A DNA stretch of 64,000 bases from assembly GCF_001006805.1 (NCBI RefSeq), contig NZ_LN811356.1, forward strand, positions 103,357 through 167,356, in the 5' to 3' direction. The notes under the pieces were generated by a model that ran no database searches, was not told the origin of the DNA, and was given only the letters and a program-made list of their open reading frames with translations. Numbering within the stretch: position 1 is the first letter of the stretch; every line of letters begins with the position of its first letter. Positions 58,095 to 64,000 of the stretch are shown in pieces. The stretch comes from Microvirga massiliensis (lineage in GTDB: Bacteria > Pseudomonadota > Alphaproteobacteria > Rhizobiales > Beijerinckiaceae). The translations under genes were made by a program, and so were the position numbers.

Positions 58095-58601
58095 TTATGG
58101 CGTTGCTGCATGCGGGTCCTTCAACAACTGAAGGATTCGCATCGCGACCGGCCAGGGCACGAACTGCTCGATCCGCAGAAGAACGTTCTCTCCATAATCT
58201 TCCATGGCCTGAATCATTGGGGCAGCGTGCTTGGCTTCAATATTCTCAGGCTGAGGCGAATGCCTGAGGCGAGCCACGGTCCCCCTCTGCTTAGCACCAC
58301 TGAGTTTGGCGCTCATCTCGGTACCCAGGAGGTCGGACGCAGATACTCCCAAGGCGCGGCCGAGCGCCTCGAGATGGCCTGGACGCGGTAATGAACGCCC
58401 CTGACGATAATGGATCAGGTTTGTATCGTCGAATCCCTCGCCGTTCGGCAATTGCTGCCGGACGCGCCGAGCTGTTTCTGCGATCGTCAAGCCCTGGTGT
58501 TCCATGATTGCCCGCAGGCGCTCGGCAAATTGAGCCTTCTGGAGCTTGCTGCGCGCTTCTCGCGGCAACGCAATCTCAGAAGCGCTGTTGCTTGCCATCA
58601 T
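58095..58601 (-). CDS. XRE-type helix-turn-helix regulator
   Basis: Protein of 168 residues. Residues about 20-95 form a Cro/CI-like domain (QFAERLRAIMEHQGLTIAETARRVRQQLPNGEGFDDTNLIHYRQGRSLPRPGHLEALGRALGV). The C-terminal 60 residues are of unknown fold (ENVLLRIEQFVPWPVAMRILQLLKD). It converges on rfbA, with 15 bp between the stops. A GAGAGGAAA site precedes the double ATG. Target genes are unknown. It may regulate the polysaccharide locus, but only location suggests this. Confidence 0.75.
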   Translation of the reverse strand: MMASNSASEIALPREARSKLQKAQFAERLRAIMEHQGLTIAETARRVRQQLPNGEGFDDTNLIHYRQGRSLPRPGHLEALGRALGVSASDLLGTEMSAKLSGAKQRGTVARLRHSPQPENIEAKHAAPMIQAMEDYGENVLLRIEQFVPWPVAMRILQLLKDPHAATP

Positions 58602-59279
58602 CGAGTTTCCTCTCCGTCACCAACTCAATAATTCTACTTCAAGCTCTTAGGGTCAATCGTGAAATCTGGCTGCTCCCACTCGGGACAACAGGATGATTGC
58701 CTGAAAGCTCGCACCCGTGCCTTGCATCGGCCGTAAACCGCGACTACGAACCGCGTTTCAGTCCAACACTCAGTCGTGTCTCGCAGATTCTGCGGTCATG
58801 CCCATCTTTGATCCTGAGATCCTGAGTTTGGTCTCAAGGCCGCCAAAGAATTGTCACGATTTGTCAGGGATTGAAATCAGCCGATTGGCCTATCGATGTA
58901 ACTGTTCAGGATGGGAAAACTCGGCCAAATGGCCTATATCATGGATGGCCCGTGGTAAGGCTGAGGTTCTCACGGGCTTGGGGCGTATCCTGCAGAATGG
59001 AAGTGCGTGAACTGAATGGATCGCCCCGGCATGACGTGCCCATGAAGCCAACCACGAGCTTGCCCAGCCGCGGAAAGTCAAAAATCTCCTGACACTGCGG
59101 AAACCGCACGGTCGATCCCGTGTCTGCATGCCTCCGGGCAGGGTTGCTCAGGTTGAACCGTGAGTCCTGACTGGGTCAGCTCGAGAGCACAGAGCGCGTG
59201 ATTTTGGAGGCCAACAGAATTCTACTCAGAAGAATCGCCAATGCCGTGAAGGTAAGCACGGATATTGCGCTATTCCGTC
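58602..59279. other. Gene-poor region of 678 bp
   Basis: I see no supported gene. It includes the XRE promoter side and the tail after the TIGR02186-like gene. Two tandem pentamers, TTGTCACGAT and TTGTCAGGGA, lie at 58851-58870 with a 10-bp period, echoing the TGTCAG sites of the secretion locus. Small open frames at 58717-59010 and 58871-59092 have unusual composition and no ribosome site. Confidence 0.4.
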
Positions 59280-60119
59280 TCAATCCCGCCGGAACACCAT
59301 GTTGGCCAGATACCCGAAGAGCAGGGCGACAAAGGCCGTTGAAACGCCGTAGATCAGCGAGTTGTCGCGCGCGATTTCGCCGACCCGCTGTTCGAAGCCG
59401 GTCTTCACGAGCTCGAAATGCGTCTGTGTTCTAGTCAGGACGACGGAGTCGGCGAACAGGACGATCTCGATATCGTAGTTCCCCGGCGGGGCGATGGCCG
59501 GCAGGGGGATGCTCGCGCGAAAGATCGTGGGCGTCAGGAAGGCGACGCCGCGCTCTTCCTCGACATAGAGCCCGTCCTCTGACTTGAGGCGCAGAAGGGC
59601 CTCCCGGAACGGCTCGTCGAGGGTCCCGCGATCATTCGTGAAATCGGGGGCGCGAACGATGGCTTGGAGCCCGATGCGCTGGCGCATCTGGATTTCGGGG
59701 CTCGCGATCTCCGCGAGCGGGCGGGACGTGAAGACGCCCAGATAGGACGGCGCCTCCGGGAACTTCTGCTGGTCGCTGTTGATCCAGACCGGCCCCATCC
59801 GCTCCTTCTCGCGGACAACGAGATACTGGCGGGGGCCGCGCACGGTGATGACGAGGTCGTATTCCGCGGCCCGCGGGACTGTCTGGGCGTCGCGCTCGAT
59901 CGCGCCGAAGATCGCGATCGCCGCCCCCGTGTAATTCGACGTGATCGCCACGCGGTGGCTCGAGAGCGAGGTCACGAGGTTCTCCGCCTCGGCCCCGGGT
60001 GCACCGAGCAGGGCGGCCGCAAGCAGAAGCGCTCCGATGATCCAGCCGGTGAACAAGCCGCGATGCCTCTCGGAACGGAGAGGGTTCCCCGCCAAGAGCT
60101 TCCTGACCCCGCGGATCAT
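59280..60119 (-). CDS. TIGR02186-family membrane protein
   Basis: Protein of 279 residues of a family seen in alphaproteobacteria beside TauE/SafE-type exporters. It has an N-terminal helix (FTGWIIGALLLAAALLGAPG), a periplasmic domain that opens NLVTSLSSHRVAITSNYTGAAIAIFGAIERD, and a second helix near the C-terminus (LIYGVSTAFVALLFGYLANMVFRRD). The role is unknown and it probably works with the exporter. The ATG at 60119 overlaps the exporter stop (ATGA), and the frame remains open upstream inside that gene. Confidence 0.85.
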   Translation of the reverse strand: MIRGVRKLLAGNPLRSERHRGLFTGWIIGALLLAAALLGAPGAEAENLVTSLSSHRVAITSNYTGAAIAIFGAIERDAQTVPRAAEYDLVITVRGPRQYLVVREKERMGPVWINSDQQKFPEAPSYLGVFTSRPLAEIASPEIQMRQRIGLQAIVRAPDFTNDRGTLDEPFREALLRLKSEDGLYVEEERGVAFLTPTIFRASIPLPAIAPPGNYDIEIVLFADSVVLTRTQTHFELVKTGFEQRVGEIARDNSLIYGVSTAFVALLFGYLANMVFRRD

Positions 60120-61042
60120 GTGCGGCTCTCCTGGACGGTTAGCGCGAATGGCTCGTTGGGCTGCAAGATCAGCTCGACGGCGAAGCGCAGGCCGACGCCG
60201 AGGAGCAGAATGGCGAGCAGGAAGCGGAAGAGCTCTGCCCGCAGGTTGCGGCCTGCCCGGGCGCCGAACTGGGCGCCGAAGACACCGCCCACGATGAGAA
60301 GGATCGCAAGGACGATATCGACCGCCTGGTTGGCCACGGCGTGCAGGATGAGCGCAACGATGGTCGTGCAAAGGATCTGGAAGTGCGAGGTTCCGACGAC
60401 GACTGCCGTCGGAACACGAAATACATAGAGAAGCGCCGGGACCATGATGAAGCCGCCGCCGATGCCGAGCAGCGCGCCGGCAAACCCGACGAACAAAGCC
60501 GTGCCCAGAATCGGGATTACGCTGGCGTAAAGCCGTGAGCGGGGGAAGCGCATCCGGATCGGCCACCCCAGAAAGGACGCATGGCTTCCGGCCCGGCGCC
60601 GCGGCAGCCTGACGCCGCGGCGGGATGACCAGAACTCCCGGATGCTCTCCTTCAGCATCAGCGAGCCGACGACCGTGAAGAGGCTGACATAGGAGATGAC
60701 GATGACGAGGTCGAGCTGTCCGGCGCGCCGCGCCGCGGCGAAGAACCAGACGCCGAGTGCCGATCCGACAAAGCCGCCGACCACGAGCATCATGCCGAGC
60801 TTCACGTCGAGCGCCTTACGGCGCACCGCGGACAATGCATTCGTCATCGAGGACGCAACGATCTGTGCGGACTGAGTTGCGACCGCGACGGCCGGTGGGA
60901 TGCCGAGGAAGATCAGGAGCGGCGTCATCAGGAAGCCGCCACCGATTCCGAACAATCCCGAAACGAACCCGACCGCAGCGCCGAGCCCAAGGATCAGGAG
61001 CACACTGACCGGCATCTCGGCGATGGGCAGATAGACTTGCAC
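60116..61042 (-). CDS. TauE/SafE-family sulfite/anion exporter
   Basis: Inner-membrane protein of 308 residues with two repeats of the pattern GFVSGLFGIGGGFLMTPLLIFLGIPPAVAVATQSAQIV and GFAGALLGIGGGFIMVPALLYVFRVPTAVVVGTSHFQI, as in TauE/SafE (DUF81) transporters of sulfite and organosulfur anions. A GTG at 61042 (GTGCAAGTCTATCTGCCC) is chosen because GAGGAG lies 8-9 bases upstream and the MQ(V/I)YLPIAEM opening is typical. The longer frame from 61354 lacks homology before it. It is coupled to the TIGR02186 gene. Confidence 0.88.
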   Translation of the reverse strand: MQVYLPIAEMPVSVLLILGLGAAVGFVSGLFGIGGGFLMTPLLIFLGIPPAVAVATQSAQIVASSMTNALSAVRRKALDVKLGMMLVVGGFVGSALGVWFFAAARRAGQLDLVIVISYVSLFTVVGSLMLKESIREFWSSRRGVRLPRRRAGSHASFLGWPIRMRFPRSRLYASVIPILGTALFVGFAGALLGIGGGFIMVPALLYVFRVPTAVVVGTSHFQILCTTIVALILHAVANQAVDIVLAILLIVGGVFGAQFGARAGRNLRAELFRFLLAILLLGVGLRFAVELILQPNEPFALTVQESRT

Positions 61043-61431
61043 CCCAGGGCTCCTCGCGGGTGACAGAGGAATGTCAGGACCCGACCACGCGATCCGGAAT
61101 CCCCCTGTACTCCCATCAACACACGATCCCGACCTCCGGGCAGGGATCGCCCAGGTGGGGCCGTATAGAACGGAATGGAGCCGGCAATTCACCAAGCCGT
61201 GAGGTCCGGGAAAATACCCCTGGCCACACGAACGGATGAATTCCGGCCATGGCTGGTCTTTTGCCTCATCGACCCAACAGGCGCGAATCGGCGTTTCGAA
61301 GCATGGAGAATCGAGTGTGAACGGCGGTTGACTGCCGCTCGGGATCAGAAGCAAGGCGACATTCTGCTCCGGGGAGCAAGTCTCCCCGTCAACGTCTCTC
61401 GCTCAGCCCGCGGCGAGTGTGCCCGAGAGGA
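61043..61431. other. Intergenic region with hairpin
   Basis: About 389 bp without a supported gene. CGGGGAG-CAAGT-CTCCCCG at 61370-61388 is a perfect 7-bp stem located 43 bp past the stop of the leftward Sel1-repeat gene and probably ends its transcript. The remaining part should contain the promoter of the TauE gene. I see no further motif. Confidence 0.45.
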
Positions 61432-64000
61432 TCATACGCCAGCGCCCAGGACTTCCTGAGAGCGGGCCGGAGCCTTCGCCTGCAGAGATCCCTCGTTGGC
61501 GTCCGGCTCGGCGGGTTTCGGATGCCAGGTTTCGGCCTGACTGCGAGCGGTCGCGAGTTCGGCAGGCTGAAGGCGGGTGGCGACCTCATCGCGCTTGCGA
61601 GCGGCCTCCTCATCGCCCTGAGCTGCCGCCAGGGCGAACCAGAGATACGACTCGGCGAAATCCGGCGAGGTGCCGAGGCCGCGCGCCAGAAGAACACCGA
61701 GGTTGAACTGGCTGTCGCGCAGGCCGTGCTCGGCGGCGCTGCGGAACCAGTGAAGGGCCGCCGAATAGTCTGGCTTCCCGTCGATCCCTTCAGCCAGGAG
61801 CACGGCCAGATTGTGCATGGCGCGGGTGTTTCCGCCTTCTGCGGCCTGCTCGTACCAGTGGCGGGCGAGTGCGACGTCACGCCCGACCCCCGTTCCCTTT
61901 TCGAAGAGGTTGCCGAGGCGGAACTGGGCGGGGGCGTAACCGATCTGAGCAACTCGTTCGAACAGACGAGCGGCGAGCGCTGGGTCCCGCGTCATCCCGC
62001 GGCCGTCGAAGAGTCGCGATGCGAGGTCGTGGACGGCGTCGGGCTCTCCCCTGAGGACCGCGTCCCGGCTCGATTCCGGAAGAGGGCTCGGGAGCTCGAC
62101 CGCGGCGAGGTCGGCCAGCCTGGCAGGCGGCTCGACGAGCGTGCCAGTCGCGGCCGGAGACTCCTTGGAAGGGATGGTCCGCACTTCGGAGCTGTCATCC
62201 GATATGGCCGGGCGGGACGCCAGCGTCGCCGCTGCCGGAGTGCCCTCCGGCACGGCATCGGCGGTCGTGCTTTCGCCGGTCGGGTCGGCTTTCAGCCCGT
62301 TCGTGATCTGCACCGCGCCGCCGGCGAGCGCCGCCGCAACGAGGCCGAGGACGAGGGGCTTGCGGCCATGATCGAAGGTCTGGCGGATGCGCTCGATCAG
62401 GGTCTGGTTGGGAATCAGCGGTTCCCGGGGCGCATCTACATTCGGCTCGGCAGGGGGCGCCTCCTGCGTCCGCTCCGGGCTGTTCCGGCGCGATCGCCGG
62501 GCGGCCGCAATCAGGCCGGCGCGCAGGGTGCTGGGGCCGGCATCATCCGGGACCGCGACCGCCGAACTCGGGATGGGCCGTTCACCCGGCTCGAGCAGAA
62601 CATCGCCCGGATCGTCCGCCCGAGGTGTCGAATCACGCAATGATTCCGCCTGCGCCATGGCTGCTGCGTGGAGTCGGCGGACGGCAGTCTCGAGACGGAC
62701 CGCTGGCGGCGCATCGGCTCCGGCCAGCTCGCCGGGCAGGCCGGCTGTGCCGAGGCCGGGTTGGCTGCGCAGGACCAGCGTCTCGAGCGCGTTGTGCACC
62801 GCCTTGAGCGTATGCTGCGTGCGCTGCTCGGATTCGGCATGAAGGGCCTTGAGGGCTGCGAGCTCGGACCGGATGGTCTCGAACTCGGGCGGCAGGCCTC
62901 CCGTGCCGAGAGCGGTCTCCTGGATCGCAGTGCGCGCGGCCCGTTCGGCGATCGCAACGGCGTCCTCGTGCATCCGGCGGGACGCATCGGTAATCTCGGC
63001 CACGGCGCCCTGGAGCGATTCTCCCGTCGGGGTGCGGGCGAGATAGGCCGTCATGGCACCGATCTGCTGAGACATGTGGTCGAGAGCTGCCCGGGCCTGG
63101 GCCGGATCGAACTTCTCGTCCAGGCTGCGCAGCGCCTGCTCGACGGAGGCCAGGGCATCGCGGCCGACGCGCTCGCCGAATTCCCGTAGAAGATGTTCGA
63201 CAGCCTCCGCGTCGAGCCTCTCGCTGATGCGTTCTCCGATGCTCCTGAGCATCAATTCGAGTGCGGCCGTATCGGCCTGCTGACCCGCACGGGCGACATC
63301 GTCCGCGATTCGGTCGAGCCGCTCGAGCAGTCGTGACGACGGACTCGTCAGCTCGCTCGCGATCTGATCGATATGAGACGTGAGGCCGTCGAGGGCCGCC
63401 GCAGGCGGTTGAGCCTCGAGCGTGGAAAGGATCCGGTCGGCCTTCGCAGGAAGGGATGCGAGCTGATTCAGGCTTTCGAGAACCGGGCGGGAGGTCGCCT
63501 CTACCTGTGCCGCGACCTGGTCTATTCCGGACGACAGGCCGGCGAGGCCGGCATTGAGGGCTGCGCCCTGCTGGTCGAGCTTCTCCAGAACCGGGCGTGA
63601 GGCCGCCTTGACCTCCGAGAGGATCCGATCGGCCTTCGATGAGACGCCGGCAAAGCCGATTTCGAGAGCTGCTCCGTGCTCGTCGAGACGCTCCAGCAAC
63701 GGCCCGGGGGCAGCTGCCACCTCGGCCAGGATCCTGTCGGTCTTCGACGAGAGTCCGGCGAAGCCGACATCGAGGGCCGCGTCGTGCTGAACCTGCCCGG
63801 ATGCCAGACCTGCCACGCCCTGTTCGAGCCTGGCGAGCGTCGCGAGCAACCCTTCCGGGACCTTCACGTCCGGGCGGGCGAGGAGTTCTTGGATGCCGTT
63901 TCGGAGGCCGTCGAGGCGGGCCGGCAGGCCGGCCGACATGGCGCCGACGCGCTGCTCCAAGCGCCCGAGGCCAGCTTCGAGGGAGGCGGTGTCGGAAGGG
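61432..64000 (-). CDS. Coiled-coil/Sel1-repeat protein, 5' end outside the window
   Basis: At least 855 residues in an open frame reaching the right edge. The N-terminal part (about 350 residues in view) is a helical coiled-coil with tandem near-repeats of roughly 36 residues (FAGLSSKTDRILAEV, FAGVSSKADRILSEV, LAGLSSGIDQVAAQV). A proline/alanine-rich stretch and one membrane helix (PLVLGLVAAALAGGAVQI) follow, then Sel1 repeats (AARLFERVAQIGYAPAQFRLGNLFEKGTGVGRDVALARHWYEQAAEGG, and two more). This layout resembles PodJ-like polarity proteins of Rhizobiales, with Sel1 repeats in the periplasm. Exact function is not shown. Confidence 0.85.
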   Translation of the reverse strand, partial: PSDTASLEAGLGRLEQRVGAMSAGLPARLDGLRNGIQELLARPDVKVPEGLLATLARLEQGVAGLASGQVQHDAALDVGFAGLSSKTDRILAEVAAAPGPLLERLDEHGAALEIGFAGVSSKADRILSEVKAASRPVLEKLDQQGAALNAGLAGLSSGIDQVAAQVEATSRPVLESLNQLASLPAKADRILSTLEAQPPAAALDGLTSHIDQIASELTSPSSRLLERLDRIADDVARAGQQADTAALELMLRSIGERISERLDAEAVEHLLREFGERVGRDALASVEQALRSLDEKFDPAQARAALDHMSQQIGAMTAYLARTPTGESLQGAVAEITDASRRMHEDAVAIAERAARTAIQETALGTGGLPPEFETIRSELAALKALHAESEQRTQHTLKAVHNALETLVLRSQPGLGTAGLPGELAGADAPPAVRLETAVRRLHAAAMAQAESLRDSTPRADDPGDVLLEPGERPIPSSAVAVPDDAGPSTLRAGLIAAARRSRRNSPERTQEAPPAEPNVDAPREPLIPNQTLIERIRQTFDHGRKPLVLGLVAAALAGGAVQITNGLKADPTGESTTADAVPEGTPAAATLASRPAISDDSSEVRTIPSKESPAATGTLVEPPARLADLAAVELPSPLPESSRDAVLRGEPDAVHDLASRLFDGRGMTRDPALAARLFERVAQIGYAPAQFRLGNLFEKGTGVGRDVALARHWYEQAAEGGNTRAMHNLAVLLAEGIDGKPDYSAALHWFRSAAEHGLRDSQFNLGVLLARGLGTSPDFAESYLWFALAAAQGDEEAARKRDEVATRLQPAELATARSQAETWHPKPAEPDANEGSLQAKAPARSQEVLGAGV

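Noticed and set aside
58717..59092. Two overlapping short frames in the gene-poor stretch
   Set aside because: No ribosome site, poor composition and no recognisable motif.

Overview
The window is GC-rich, densely coded DNA from an alphaproteobacterium, most likely of the Hyphomicrobiales (Rhizobiales) and probably near Methylobacteriaceae such as Microvirga or Methylobacterium. This rests on gene content, not on a marker gene: a NepR-type anti-sigma factor, a class I lysyl-tRNA synthetase, a DUF6460-like membrane protein, a TauE-like exporter paired with a TIGR02186-like protein, the ligase-associated DNA repair set, and a palindromic repeat of the type scattered through Rhizobiales genomes. 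No rRNA, tRNA, CRISPR array, integrase or transposase was found.

Layout. 1-3443: the first codons of a UDP-glucose dehydrogenase at the left edge, a GT4 glycosyltransferase and a YadGH-like ABC exporter. 3444-7244: an uncharacterised membrane protein, an orphan NepR, a 57-residue membrane protein, a SCO1-type copper chaperone and a solute-binding protein. 7422-10581: the coupled lysK-DUF952-pyrD genes. 10601-13373: a MATE exporter, a small membrane protein and an HSL-type esterase. 13502-19156: a leftward operon with an RpiR regulator, class III aminotransferase, polar amino-acid ABC importer and C45-type acyltransferase/hydrolase, which reads as an uptake and catabolic unit for an unknown N-acyl or amino compound. 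19360-21936: a NarL-type response regulator divergent from an MHS-family transporter. 22748-30025: ligase, exonuclease, helicase and phosphoesterase (PdeM) of the ligase-associated repair system in two divergent arms, with YjbQ and flavin-binding-type genes in between.

30431-38844 is a secretion module: two SapC-family genes divergent from a type I secretion ATPase and adaptor, then an unknown protein, a 19-repeat RTX protein and an RTX-Hint protein, closed by a strong hairpin. 39032-58079 is a surface-polysaccharide locus with four very large multidomain glycosyltransferases (one fused to a WbsX/GH99-like domain), a pyruvyl transferase, a methyltransferase, a secreted probable beta-propeller protein and the full dTDP-L-rhamnose pathway (rfbBCDA). 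The pairing of type I secretion, RTX protein and O-polysaccharide genes recalls the Caulobacter S-layer locus, where the protein layer is anchored on a polysaccharide. A TolC-like outer-membrane partner and a Wzx/Wzy-type polysaccharide flippase or polymerase are absent from the window.

58095-64000: an XRE-type regulator, a gene-poor stretch, TIGR02186/TauE genes, and the 3' part of a long coiled-coil/Sel1-repeat protein that runs off the right edge. The most unusual parts are the SapC/T1SS/RTX/Hint module with its 12-bp phased TGTCAG repeats, the degenerate domains inside the giant glycosyltransferases, and the acyltransferase-aminotransferase-ABC operon.
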